Shown here piece by piece: positions 35,343 to 46,633 of a stretch of DNA of 64,000 nucleotides. Below the pieces are notes generated by a model. It was not told the DNA's origin. It searched no databases and saw only the letters and a program-made list of their open reading frames with translations. Positions within the stretch are counted from its first letter, which is position 1, and the number at the start of each line of letters is the position of its first letter. A program made the position numbers and the translations under genes. The stretch is from Eremomyces bilateralis CBS 781.70 (taxonomy: Eukaryota > Ascomycota > Dothideomycetes > Eremomycetales > Eremomycetaceae): the NCBI RefSeq assembly GCF_010015585.1, contig NW_022985103.1, positions 1-64,000 on the forward strand. The letters are read 5' to 3'.

Positions 35343-37469
35343 ATGCCGGACTGGTACAACAGGTTACTGGGGCGAGAACATGGTGCTACATATACCGGAA
35401 CGAGACCGATCTTCTTTGATCTACGCAGCAACAAGTGGTTCGTCATAACATCCATCAGTTTAGCTGTATTTACAGTAAGTTGATTGCTTTTCCGCCTTCC
35501 GGAGTCCCGTCAGCATTACCAGACTCCCCTTCTTTCATTATTATCGGTCCTTATGCACCTGGTTGCCTCGAGGGTAGATGAAATTCGTGGCACACCATCT
35601 TTGACGAACTCGTCCACGCTGTCATAAAGACCAAAGATGGACATGTTAGACCGTTTGGCCAACCGGAGAATCATGTGGCTGTTCTTTGGCTTCCAGATAA
35701 AGTAATGTCTCAGGCATAGAACGCCTAGGCGTTTTCAAAACTCTAGAAGAGAATGTCAAAGGCTGGCAGACCATCAATTTCATCCATGCTGGGGTTATAC
35801 TGGTACCTCTGCTAGGCTTGAATGCGTGTCAGAGGTACCAGAGGCATCGAAGGCATCGCACTGCAGCGCTGAGTGGATGCCGAAAGGATCGAAGCTAACA
35901 AACAAACGACAGGACATCTTCCTCTACGCTGTTATAGTTCCCGTGATACCATTTGCCCTTTCGGGACGCTCAGGTGTTGCACCTGAACGAGGTGAGACAT
36001 GTCGCCGTTGTAACATGTACCCTACGGATGACTTATATCGGTACAGTTCAGTACTGGGTATCGGTTCTAATCGCCGTCTACGGCGCAGCATTATTCGTCG
36101 CTTCCCGTACTGTGACCTTAGGTTTTGAGTTTCAGTATACTCAAAACCCCACCCTCTACAGACGTCTTTCGCTGACTTTCATCCAGCAATATGCGGTTTC
36201 TTAGCAGACCGCACCAGCTCGCGTCGACTCCCTCTTCTCTGGGGTTTGATCGCTTTGGCTGCATCAACTGTGATTCTGAACGTCGGCTCTTCCGTCGCCG
36301 TGCTGATCGTTGGCCGGATTCTTCAGGGACTTTCCGCTGCCGTTGTTTGGGTGGTTGGCCTGGCGCTTCTCGTTGATACCGTAGGAGCCGGTGGTATTGG
36401 CGAGGCGGTCGGATGGATTGCCCTTTCAATGACCATGGGACTCATGCTTGGGCCACTACTCGGCGGTGTGGTCTACCAGCGAGCCGGATATAATGCCGTG
36501 TTTGCCATGGCGTATACACTAATCGGCATCGATATTATCCTGCGACTCATGCTTATCGAGCAGAAGGTTGCTCTTAGGTGGATCGAGAGAAAAGACGGAA
36601 AAAAGGAGGCGGTACAGCTAGAAAATCGCGATTCGAAAGACCCCCAGGAGCAATGCAAGCCTAAACCGGCTGTTGGTACGGAAGGGGCGGACGAGGGAAT
36701 CTCGCAAGGCATTGCACCCTCAGCAACGACCTTGCAGGGTGCGGTGGCTGTGCATCCACCGGTGCCAAAGCAAAAGGCCATCTTCGATCGTCTCCCTCCA
36801 GTCATCACACTCCTTGCTTCCCGCCGCATGCTTGCCGCGGTCTGGGGCATTATGGCGCAAGCATCTCTCTTGACGGCGTTTGACGCCACTCTACCGCTCT
36901 TCGTCGCCCAAACATTCGGGTGGGATTCTGTTGGTGCAGGCCTGCTATTCCTTACCATCGTCATCCCATCCTTTGTCTCACCAGTGGTTGGCAAACTCTC
37001 CGACAAATACGGTCCTCGGATCCCAGCGGCATTTGGATTCCTGTTCTCTGCACCGTTTCTAGTCCTGCTTCGATTCGTCGATCATAACTCCCTACGACAG
37101 AAGGTATTACTCTGTGCTTTGCTATCCATGGTGGGCTTCGCACTGGCTACCTGTCTCCCACCGCTCACAGCAGAGATATCATATTTGGTCGAGGCGAAGG
37201 AACGCCGTTCTCCCGGCCGGTTCGGTGCCAATGGTGCCATGGCACAAGCGTACGGCCTCTTCAACATGGCCTTTGCGGCTGGTTGTGCGATCGGTCCTAT
37301 TTGGGGAGGAATGGTGCTCGAGAAGGCTGGGTGGCCGACGATGGGCTGGAGCCTAGCCCTATTTAGTGGAGTCAGTGTAATTCCAGTTGCCATTTGGTGT
37401 GGTGGTAGCATCTTTAAAAAGAGGAGGCGGGCAGATGAAGAAGAGACGGGAAACGTTGGAAACGTATGA
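35343..37469 (+). CDS. MFS transporter, VMAT/DHA1-like
   Basis: Twelve-helix major facilitator of the fungal drug:H+ antiporter group, 517 residues. Exons 35343-35474, 35913-35991, 36047-36106 and 36187-37469. Exon 1 gives the cytosolic head and helix 1 (RSNKWFVITSISLAVFT), exon 2 continues helix 1 (DIFLYAVIVPVIPFAL), exon 3 helix 2 (VQYWVSVLIAVYGAALF), and exon 4 begins with motif A, CGFLADRTSSRR, followed by VGRILQGLSAAVVW. A long charged loop (about residues 200-270) lies between the two six-helix halves, and a second motif A copy reads GKLSDKYGPR. The splices restore the family order exactly. Intron 1 is 438 nt, far above the ~50-nt norm here. The substrate cannot be told from sequence. 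Without splicing the N-terminal quarter would be missed. Confidence 0.88.
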
Positions 37470-38467
37470 GATTAATGACCCAGCCCGCTCCGCGGTGGCC
37501 GATTGATGGTCCCGAAGTTACCTCCAGAGGTTTCGAACACTCGCCATCTCCAGTCCCATCCGTCTTATTCTAGAAGGCCGCCAACTATCTCCTCCCCTTA
37601 CAAAGCATCGTTTCGTGATGGATTGTTGCAAGGGGCGGCACCAAGCAAGTTAGACCATCAACTTCAGGCCGCCACGGAAGTCCTTGTAAGTATCACATCT
37701 CCCCTCAATCTATAGAAGCATCTAGCGTGCCCGTTCACAATTCACATGTCATACCAGAGGAATACTCACTTCGTGTACACTCTTCATACTAAAGATATTT
37801 TCTGTCACTGAATTGGGGAACATTGTACTCGGGTCAAAGATAGGGGATGCGAATGCTCTCGCATCCTAAAGTGGTTGAACCAACCCCCTCACTGGAATGC
37901 GTTCTCTGCATAGCATCTACCCCAACCTCAACGTCATGCGTAATCATCGCATTATTTCCAGCCTCGCCAACTCGTACCGTGCAGTTTTCATATGAAATCT
38001 TCCATATATAAAGCAACTGTTTGTAAGGTCCCCATTTCCGTTTAACAGACTTATAGCACTCACAAAATGTTGTCAGTGACTATCCGAATTCCGATCCTTT
38101 ACTTCCTCATACTTCTCAGCCCGCTTGTCAGCCATTGCCTGTCGCTCCATGCTCATCGTCACTCGAACCGACATATGCACCGCCATTGAGCTGTCACGAG
38201 CATCCCCGGTATAATAACAATGCCAAAGGCAGACGGTTGAATCAGTGACCGCCCTTCCGGCACCAACAATTTTCCCACGGCGGACCCGGCTGTCGAGATC
38301 CTCCAAGATGTCCAGTTCCTATAGTCCCTCGTGAGTGAGCTGCCCAAAGACCTGCGGGATTTTCTCAAGGACATCGAATCAAGGCTCAATTTCTTAGAGA
38401 GCGGCCGAGCTGCGCTCTTGCCATCGGAAACATCAGGGCTCATTTCCTCAGGTCCTCAATCAGAAAA
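37470..38467. other. Gap after the MFS gene
   Basis: About 1 kb. Short frames exist on both strands (plus 37503-37715; minus 38073-38306) but none carries a motif I recognise. Confidence 0.4.
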
Positions 38468-39028
38468 ATGCGCTGTGCCACTGGCTCCACAGGCGACGGA
38501 AACTGCCTTATTTGTCAGTCTCCTTCCCCCTTTTCCTCGCCCCCCAGCAACCTCACCCTTGAACAAACGTGTCGCGCCAACTCCAGTACCACCGTCTTCT
38601 TCCTCATAGAATCTCTCCTGCCTCCCCACGTCTCTTATCTTCCCCGTTGCATCGACCCCTCCCCCTCCCACTCGACCCAAAGCATAGTGCCCGACTGCAG
38701 TTCCCTCACCGATGAGGCATTCCAATGCCAGATGTTTGGGCAAGTTGTTCTCGGAGCCATTTCCACAACCATGGATCTCTCAACCGGGCCGTCTTCGGCC
38801 CCAGGTGGTACTTCGGCGTTCGCATCCGCAGCCGAGCTATTTTGCCTAATTGACCTCGGAACGGGACCGGAACAGGGCCCCAAGCCTTTGGGCGATGCAC
38901 AGATCAATGGATTTGATATCTATGTACCGCAGATGCGGGAGGGGGTGGAAGGGGCACCTGGGGATGCATTAGTGAGGAACGAGTGGTTCGAGGTGTTTTA
39001 TCGCGGAGTTAAGGACAAGGATGGTTGA
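38468..39028 (+). CDS. Doubtful hypothetical protein
   Basis: Open frame of 186 codons. Its C-terminal half reads like protein (LTDEAFQCQMFGQVVLGA, then INGFDIYVPQMREG and NEWFEVFYRGVKD), while the N-terminal half is Ser/Pro/Cys-rich and may be intron or leader. Upstream the same strand is open in another frame (DLRDFLKDIESRLNFLES near 38345-38400), which could be an earlier exon. No known family. A frame of this length can occur by chance about once in a window of this size. Confidence 0.3.
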   Translation: MRCATGSTGDGNCLICQSPSPFSSPPSNLTLEQTCRANSSTTVFFLIESLLPPHVSYLPRCIDPSPSHSTQSIVPDCSSLTDEAFQCQMFGQVVLGAISTTMDLSTGPSSAPGGTSAFASAAELFCLIDLGTGPEQGPKPLGDAQINGFDIYVPQMREGVEGAPGDALVRNEWFEVFYRGVKDKDG

Positions 39029-40634
39029 AAAAGGGTATTTGTCCGGCAGTGTGCCATGCAGAGTGGATCCTGCTGTCGAAATGAAAATAAACACCACATT
39101 GGATGTGGTGTATTACCAGGAGGAGCGCTAAGACCATTAGACCAGCACTATAAGCAGATGTGAAAGCAGCTATCATCGTCTTACATTTAGTATCACTGTT
39201 GTTCCATATCTGACACAGAACTAATTAGGAGTTCGAGATCAATCATCAAACATGTGACCATCCAAGGAGGTACAATATTGATAGCATTAATAGTAAGAAT
39301 TCATACTATCCACTGAAGGCACTAAGAACCCATAACTCGAATTATTCTCTCCAATTAAATTAATCATTCCTTTTTCAGGTCATCAACTGCAGGATGGCTA
39401 TCGATTACTACAATATATGTACCATTAGCAGCACTTAAAATACCGGTCCGGTACTGTACCCTGCCATGTAAAGTACAGTGCTGATTCTCTAGTCAGTATT
39501 GAACTAGTCTGGTCAACAATACTGTTTACCAATAACTACTGTATACTGTACATTTTAGTACCACTTGTCCTATACCAGGCTAATATAACGTTTCCGTCTC
39601 ATTACTATCACATCTTCAGCACAATTATGAACATGAAGTAGTCTGTAGTAGACACACGCCTCACAACTCACAACTCACAAGAACTCCTAAGCACTCCTGT
39701 GATCCTTTCCCTGGCGCACCAACCCGTATCTGCATTATTCTGCATCGGATTCTGTATTCGGTATCACCACAGGACAGTGACAAGACACAGAAGACACAAG
39801 TCCCTGACCAGTGACCGGGAAAGACCGTTCCAGCTCCCGGCCCATTACTCCCTGTAAACACCACCTGTACTGGAATTTGGATCCAAGAATCCAAAGAAGT
39901 AAAGGATTAAAGAACCTCCCAGGATCCATTGATTAATCATTCAGATATTTGTGTTGATCCAGAATCCGGGATTGGGTTCGAGCTACTGTCATTTGCTGCT
40001 CTTGTGGCAGGCGGTCTCCGTCCTCCACACTCACTCCACAATCCACACTTTCATTCAGTGATACAACAGGACTGATCTGGAACTCCCTTCTACAATCCGC
40101 TCCGACCTGTTCCATTCCCTCCCTTCAACTCGCCATTTACGAGCCTTGCATCGCCTTCAAATCAACTCTTCCACCGACCCTCCACCTCCTTTCTTCCTGA
40201 TCCTCCCACCATTCCCATCTCTCCACCGATTCTGTCCTTGCCGACCGCCCTCCCACCCGCAACACTCAAACCGCCTCGTTTCAGGAGCCCGGTCGCTGCG
40301 CCTTGTTTAGCTGCTGCACAGGAGCTGTTCACGCCTTCGTTTTTACCCGTTTCGCGGCTCCCAACCCATCTGGCTCCGAGCACAAGACCAACCCAAAGTT
40401 CCGACCCTAAATTCCTCCCTTAACCCCCTCCCTGTTTACGAGGTCTATCCATCTGCCGCCGCTCCGATTCCCACCCTCCTACTTACGTCCATACGCACCA
40501 GTCGATTACTGAACTTGCAGTAACACCGGCCTTCGAACGAAGAACGAGGGCGTCCTCGATAGACGTCACGCGCGAATCTCCAAGCGTTTACAGGTTGTGG
40601 GTTTTCGAGAGGAGTAGCTGAACCGGCCAGCGCA
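39029..40634. other. AT-rich gap and leader upstream of the 525-residue gene
   Basis: 39050-39660 is AT-rich with several TACTGTA/TACAGTA words. 40100-40630 is CT-rich and reads as the promoter and leader of the next gene. No coding region seen. Confidence 0.45.
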
Positions 40635-42212
40635 ATGCGGCGCCAACACAAAATCTCCGACCTCGTTCACCGCAATATCTTCCCGAATCCTGGCCCGGCC
40701 GATCCACCCGACTTTGCTACCCACCTTCAAAAGAACCTCGTCAGCGAAGTACGGGTTGAAACAACCCGGTTTTATGGCTCCCTAGACACCGTCGAAGCTC
40801 GTTATCCGGGTCTCAACTACAGCCACCCTCCTCACCGAAGACGGCTTTCACGCTTTCCACACCATGCACGCCTTTTTCAAGCCTTCGATGATCTGGGACT
40901 TACGGAAACGGAGATCGGCATGCTGTGCCGTTGGGAGGGAACGCTCTGGGCTCGAGAGCGATACGAACGAGACGAAGGGGTGAAAGTTGTCGACACGACG
41001 GGCACGGAGATTGGAAAATGGGTCGATCCTCGCCGGTCATACGCCAGAAGAAACGGAGCAAATGGCGCCTCGGATGGGAATGGAGCCGCCTCTGGGAAGG
41101 AAATCAAGGTTATGACGGACATCGAGGTGGAGATCGAGGATGCTAACCAAACAACAGCTGGAGCATCTTCCTCCAGTATCCCGGCTTCCATGGCCTCGGT
41201 GATCCGTAGGTCTCGGGACACTCCAACGAGCCGCGTCCACTCCTCACGGCGAATGCTCTCTTCCGCGATCAATGCCCGATCGAATTCCCAGGCGGCATAC
41301 ATGGCGCGCGATATGCAGGGCCGTCGATTCCGAGCCTCTCCCCTGCGCACAGAATCGCCTCGACGAATGGGAGTGGAAACCGGCGATGTTGGCGATGGAA
41401 ACACAACGGCAGGCGAAGCGCTGCTCGATCGTGGCCTGACCACTCTCCTGAACCGCTTTAACGCAGTTTCCACAATGCCTGCGAACCCGAACCCCCCTCC
41501 AACATCCACGACCCCCTCTTCCTCTCTGCTCTCGAGCGACGTCGAGGAAGGCCACCCGACCGTCGATCCCTCCCTGGTCTCGCGCAATACAGCTGGTCCG
41601 ACATCGGGCTACTCTTCAGCATCGGATGCCACGTCCACATCCGAACCCCTTTCTTTCGGACGCCCTTCTACTCTGACCGCGCTATTCAACCTTCCCAATC
41701 CTCAGCGCAGATCGCTCACATCACTTAACTCGCTCCGTCTACCCATTAATGCTACAAATGCACGGAGTTTTCCCATTCCTCCAGCCAACCCTATACTCCC
41801 TCCTCTTGATGTCACCTGGGAAGATATCGCTCGAATCCTCCCCCCCGATGTTGACCGCGCGGCCGTGGCTGAGATCTGGGAGAATCTGATCAAACATCTA
41901 TCCGAGTCGATGGACGGACAGGAAGGGTCGACAGACACGGCACTTGATCCTTACCTTGACGCGAATACCATTGCTGCCACAGCCGCCAATGCGTTGCATT
42001 CGGAAACCGGCGAGGATGCGGGGAATCGCAGCGAGCGCGGGACACACCTCGCTGACTTCTCCCGCATGTCACACCCCGAAGGGGCTATGGAATTGCACCA
42101 GCAGTTACAGCATCACCAAGAGCAGATCGGGCATATGACCAGGGCAATCCAGGAGTATTACCGTATAAGGAGAGAATTGGACGGGGGCCAGGGGGCCACT
42201 GCCTCGAGCTGA
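40635..42212 (+). CDS. Conserved-looking fungal protein of unknown function, 525 residues
   Basis: Single uninterrupted exon. The N-terminal ~110 residues look like a folded domain: MRRQHKISDLVHRNIFPNPG, RFYGSLDTVEARYPGLNYSH, then LFQAFDDLGLTETEIGMLCR and WEGTLWARERYERDEGV. The middle (about 130-380) is disordered, Ser/Thr/Arg-rich, with several RxxS sites. A second ordered stretch LPPLDVTWEDIARILPPDV and EIWENLIKHLSESM comes near 395-440, and the C-terminus is a Gln/His-rich coiled coil (LHQQLQHHQEQIGHM). The head may belong to the fungal DUF4050 family, but I am not sure of that name. ATG at 40635 follows a long CT-rich leader. No function is proposed. Confidence 0.75.
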   Translation: MRRQHKISDLVHRNIFPNPGPADPPDFATHLQKNLVSEVRVETTRFYGSLDTVEARYPGLNYSHPPHRRRLSRFPHHARLFQAFDDLGLTETEIGMLCRWEGTLWARERYERDEGVKVVDTTGTEIGKWVDPRRSYARRNGANGASDGNGAASGKEIKVMTDIEVEIEDANQTTAGASSSSIPASMASVIRRSRDTPTSRVHSSRRMLSSAINARSNSQAAYMARDMQGRRFRASPLRTESPRRMGVETGDVGDGNTTAGEALLDRGLTTLLNRFNAVSTMPANPNPPPTSTTPSSSLLSSDVEEGHPTVDPSLVSRNTAGPTSGYSSASDATSTSEPLSFGRPSTLTALFNLPNPQRRSLTSLNSLRLPINATNARSFPIPPANPILPPLDVTWEDIARILPPDVDRAAVAEIWENLIKHLSESMDGQEGSTDTALDPYLDANTIAATAANALHSETGEDAGNRSERGTHLADFSRMSHPEGAMELHQQLQHHQEQIGHMTRAIQEYYRIRRELDGGQGATASS

Positions 42213-42691
42213 AGCCAAGCGGTTCAGAGGGAATGTCGAGAGAGGAATCTATCAAATTTGTGTGTTGAGCTCATCCGCTAATGGAAAAGATCACGTCCGA
42301 CGGGCACCCAATGCTTGATGAAGACGGTCAAAATTCAAGAGAGTTTTCAGCTTGTGGCGGGGAATAAATGGGGTTATCACAGCCCGTGGGACGTCTGGGG
42401 ACCCAGCAAAGCTCTAAGACGAAAGAAAGTACAGGTTTGAAGCTGAGGCGGTCAAATACTCGAACCGACAATACATGGTTTATAAATGTTCAAAACCTCG
42501 TTTCTAGACGCCCAGGTGCAATTCTTCTCCGTGAAGACCGACAACCGGCCGCTCTATGGTGCGTACGCGCCGCCCCATGATGAAATCCAACATGCCAGCA
42601 GATACGCCTTTCCCACTACTATTAAAAGAAATGAAGTGATCTCTTCCGCGCGTATCCAAATTTCTCAATGCATTCGCCCACAAACCTCCAC
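42213..42691. other. Convergent 3' gap
   Basis: About 480 bp between two facing genes; likely both 3' UTRs. No gene seen. Confidence 0.5.
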
Positions 42692-43888
42692 TTACTTAAA
42701 CTCACACGCTTGCTCCGGGGGCGGCACCCCCGCCCCCGTATTCGCGTCCCGCTCACAGCCCACCACGACCTTATCAATCAACGAGGACGCCCGATCCTTC
42801 CACGTCTCCTGGCACCGCCACCCGACGTCCTTGTCGTTAAGGCAGAACCGCACGCAGCAGCCCGATGTCCGCGGCGTGAAGATGTACGACTCTCCCATGA
42901 ACGGGAGCACGAAAATCCCCGCGCCAGGCACGTTCGCGTTGATTCCGGAGTAATTGGCCTCATCGTATAGCGCGAGGGAGAAGTTGGCCGCGGGCCACTG
43001 AGGAGATTGCACCGCGAGCGTTGGGGCGGCGGATGACGAGGAAGAGGTGGACGAGGGCGACGCGGACAACGAAGCGGACGACGAAGCGGAGGAAGACTCG
43101 GTGGAATTGGCGGCGGCACTGGAGGGCGCGGGTTTGGGGCTCTTCGCGGCGATGCTGCCGCCCACGCCTCCGCCAATCGCGGCTCCCACCACGACTAAGG
43201 CCACCACGATGAGGACCAGCCAGAACACGTTCCGCTTCATTCCCAAAATCGGTCGTTTGGCCTTGGGCTTTCCCTCGCCGTTCTCCGCATCGTTGCCGCC
43301 CGATCTCGGCGCAATCGGCGCACTGGATCCCGCCGCAGCTGGAATGTCGTCTGCCACATGCTCCGGCGCATAATGCGCTCCGGAAAGATATCCCGGCGGC
43401 CGTCCGATCACCTTGTGGTGACCGACGACGATGTATTTCTGCTGCGCCTCTGGGGCGGTGTCGTCCGCGACCAGATACTTGGGCGAATCCTCCGCTGTCT
43501 TCTCGTCTTGGAAGATGTACTTCCTGGGGTCGGCCTCGGATGTCGCCGATAGGGGTTGCGGGTGCGATAGAGGGGTGTCTGGAGTCTCCGAAGTTGGCGA
43601 GTGCGACCCCGAGCGCGGCACGTCGGAGGCGTTGGCAGCGACGAAGTACTTGGGTTCAAGTTCGCTTCGTCTTAGGCGTGGATCATGGGATGGGGAGATC
43701 GAGCTTGGGACGAGGTCGGACTCGCTAGGGAGATCTGTCGGGGAGGCGTTGTCCGTCGGGCTGGTTGGTGGATTGCTGACGGGAGAAGCGACGGCTCGGA
43801 GATTGAAGTCATGATGATCTTGAGGTCCGATGGGGGAGACGATATCGATAGGCGGCGAATTCGCGGTGGCACCAGGGCGGTCGCTCAT
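42692..43888 (-). CDS. Single-pass membrane protein with repeated cytosolic KY motifs
   Basis: One exon, 398 residues, no known family. Residues 1-215 are Pro/Ser-rich and contain four similar short motifs: EPKYFVA (~78), DPRKYIF (~120), SPKYLVA (~135) and QQKYIVV (~149). A basic stop (GMKRN) precedes one membrane helix, VFWLVLIVVALVVVGAAIGG (221-240), which continues Gly-rich to about 247. Then comes a Ser-rich spacer of about 50 residues and a C-terminal domain of about 100 residues with six or so Cys (GCCVRFCLND, VGWRCQETW, VGCERD, QACEF). The layout, N-in with a Ser-rich outer stem, resembles fungal cell-surface sensors (WSC/MID type) in plan, not in sequence. The Cys-rich domain may be secreted-side and disulphide-bonded. 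Start chosen at the longest ATG. Confidence 0.75.
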   Translation of the reverse strand: MSDRPGATANSPPIDIVSPIGPQDHHDFNLRAVASPVSNPPTSPTDNASPTDLPSESDLVPSSISPSHDPRLRRSELEPKYFVAANASDVPRSGSHSPTSETPDTPLSHPQPLSATSEADPRKYIFQDEKTAEDSPKYLVADDTAPEAQQKYIVVGHHKVIGRPPGYLSGAHYAPEHVADDIPAAAGSSAPIAPRSGGNDAENGEGKPKAKRPILGMKRNVFWLVLIVVALVVVGAAIGGGVGGSIAAKSPKPAPSSAAANSTESSSASSSASLSASPSSTSSSSSAAPTLAVQSPQWPAANFSLALYDEANYSGINANVPGAGIFVLPFMGESYIFTPRTSGCCVRFCLNDKDVGWRCQETWKDRASSLIDKVVVGCERDANTGAGVPPPEQACEFK

Positions 43889-45714
43889 GATCGCGTCCAG
43901 ATTTCCACCCTTCTACGCTCGAAACCCACGAAACCCACGAAACCCGGACAAGAGCACCCGTAACTTTTTTGGCTACATCCAAACGTACGACAAATATACG
44001 CAACTTGATGGCAGTGGACGAGGAATGAGGTGAAGAATATGAAAGAGAACATTTCGATACGTACATTCGGACTACGGGGCCATGATTCTCATTTTCTAGC
44101 TCTCTTCCAAGTTCCAAGTTCCAGGTCAAAGCATTCAAGCCATTGAGCACTCAAGCACTTGAGCGGGAGTATAATTACCCCTCCAATCTACTTCCGCTAA
44201 ATGAGGCTGAGCGGGTCCAAAGCTCGTATTGCGATGCAGGCGGCATGGAGTCTGGGGACTGGAGAATGTTCCTGTTCAACGGCGCCATGGCTCTGATTCG
44301 CCCTTCGGATTTCTCTACCCTGTGCTGTGAAACGGGCCGATCGCTGCTTGGGAGGCGGATTTGGAAAAAAGTCTGGCCATTTGGCAATTGGCATGATGGT
44401 GGGAAAACTCGCATGCCGGGGTCTGGTTGCACTCTGCAGTGGTGACGCCAGTCTGAGACTCCGTCCACCTCGCCTGTGTAATATATTAGATACATCTTCC
44501 AGTCCTGGTATCGTTCCATGTTCCACCACTGCTAAAAATAATCGTGGTTTCAGCGGTTACATGCGTCTTCTGTCCTCTGTACACCCCTCAGTGGTGACTT
44601 TGAAGTTTGCACCACGGGAGTGAAGTAAGAGACCGGATTGAGCATTACTATTTACACGCGCTGCCAAGTGCAATCTCCGTCCCGCCGTCTCTAACAATGA
44701 CTCCTTTATTGACCTTGTTAATTGCCTACCTAAGCAGCTGCTTCATGCCTTAGGATCGCTAGTTAAGCATTAGCACGTTTAGCACAGTCTTTGTGCTTCC
44801 TGTGTGAGCGGTCGGTCAGTTTGCTAGTTGATATGGTCAATCCATCGATGAAATATTTGAACGGGAGATGATCATCATATGCCAGACCAGAATTACGGTA
44901 CCTCCGTAAATCAGTAACTCTCTCTCTCGTGAGATGATGAGAGAGATGAAATCGAAGAGTCAAGAGGCGAAAGCCGGCGAAATATTCCGTACCGGTATGG
45001 GGATTTTCACCACCTTGGATACGTCTCGGAGCACTTCTCCATCACCAACTTTTGTCTACCACAGACCACAGCCCACATATCCTCGAAAGACCGAGAAATG
45101 CGTAACTATGAGGACCAATCTTGATTCTTTTGCCCTTAGAAACCTAGGATTGCTCGCCAGCCGATATTAAATTGTTAATAATGCACACCTAATGCCAACG
45201 AGCTTTGTTGACCATCGGGGACCAACTCAGCCTGATTTCATGTGGAGTGCACCGCATTGCAGGGAAGAGTTCTTAACTTGCATCAATTGCGAGGCAACCC
45301 CATCTTTTGTATCCCTCATCCTGGAGGGGTTATGCGCTCATATAACCAGGGGAAGGGAGAGAAGCAGTTGGGAGTTAACAAAAATCTTGTGATTGACTTT
45401 GGAATTTGCATGAAGTGGAGCTGGGTAGAAGTGTCCATATCCACAAGACGAGCACATCTCTTGAGCATGGCGAGCTCTCCCCCGGCCGGATACAGACGGT
45501 CTAGGTCAGTGGAGATATCACATAAGATTTAAAAAGACCTGGTCTCAGTCTAGACCTCGGAATATCTCGCTCCAAAGATATCCCGTAATGGACACTCGAG
45601 AAGCTACCTGTCAGCAAGCTAAATCTGCAAGTCATTGGGATAGGAGAGCTTCTGGTCCCCAAGCTACATTATCGAAGTACAGCACAAGTACAGCACAAGT
45701 ACACGTGGATCATC
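43889..45714. promoter_or_regulatory. Divergent intergenic region, membrane protein and LRA1
   Basis: 1.8 kb without a supported gene. The part next to LRA1 holds a CreA-type site on the minus strand (CCCCGG at 45480-45485, about 230 bp before the ATG) and a direct repeat at 45675-45705. Confidence 0.4.
45675..45705 (+). repeat. Direct repeat just before the LRA1 start
   Basis: Two perfect copies of AAGTACAGCAC (45675-45685, 45686-45696) and a partial third (AAGTACACG), ending about 10 bp before the ATG at 45715. It must lie in the leader or at the transcription start. Confidence 0.85.
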
Positions 45715-46622
45715 ATGCCCAACCTCCTCAAAGACAAAGTCGCGGTCATCACTGGCGGGACAAGCGGCATCGGAAGAGCTATCGCGTTGGAATATCTCAA
45801 AGAAGGTGCCAGTGTGGTGATCAATCATCTTGGCGATGACCTCTCAACCCGGAATTTGGAGGGTATGAAAAGCGAGGCATCGTTTGGTTCCACTTTGTTG
45901 GGAATCGCCGGGGATATCTCGCAGCAAGAGACGGCCGTCGAGCTGATCCGGTTTGCGCTGGAACAGCTCGGCCGAATAGACATCTTCGTTAGCAACGCAG
46001 GAGTCTGTCAATTTGCCGAGTTCCTTTCGTACGTCCTTGCGATATCATGGCCTAAATTGCATTCCCGCGGTGTGTGGATACGCGTTGACGTGTTCAAGGC
46101 TCGAGAAGGACCTCTTCGACTCCACCATCTCCATCAACCTCTCCGGCGCCTTCTATGCGACTCAAGCTGCTGCACGCCAAATGGTAGCGCAAGGAACTGG
46201 CGGCTCGATCATTGCAATATCGTCCATATCAGCATTGGTCGGGGGTGAGTATCAATCCCATTATACCCCCACGAAGGCAGGCGTCCTGTCACTTATGCAG
46301 TCTTGTGCTTGTGCCCTCGGCAAGTACAACATCCGGTGTAACGCGTTGCTGCCGGGGACGATCAGAACACAGTTGAACGAGGAGGATCTGAAAGACCAGG
46401 AGAAACGGAAGTATATGGAGGGTCGCATTCCGCTGGGCAGAACTGGGGTCCCAGAGGACCTCGCTGGACCAGCGGTGTTCTTAGCGAGCGACATGAGTAG
46501 ATATGTGGTATGTCTTCAAACTGGTGACTGAGTGAAGCACTATGAATGTGGATGCACTGACACACTCACAGAATGGAGCACAACTTCTTGTAGATGGAGG
46601 ACTATTTGTCAACCTTCAATAA
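45715..46622 (+). CDS. LRA1: L-rhamnose 1-dehydrogenase
   Basis: Short-chain dehydrogenase, 257 residues, oxidising L-rhamnose to L-rhamnono-1,4-lactone with NAD(P)+; first step of the fungal non-phosphorylated pathway. Exons 45715-46028, 46099-46507 and 46572-46622; introns of 70 and 64 nt. Rossmann motif TGGTSGIG (13-20), VSNAG, catalytic Ser in ISSISALVGG and YTPTK (Tyr/Lys). The stretches VVINHL, HYTPTKAG, EEDLKDQEKRKYMEGRIPLG and the C-terminus NGAQLLVDGGLFVNLQ match my memory of Scheffersomyces LRA1 almost word for word, which is why I name it. Exon 1 joins as FAEFLSLEKDLF, about one residue shorter than the yeast protein at that point. It is convergent with LRA2, with 11 bp between stop codons. 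Confidence 0.9.
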
Positions 46623-46633
46623 GTGTAAGACTG

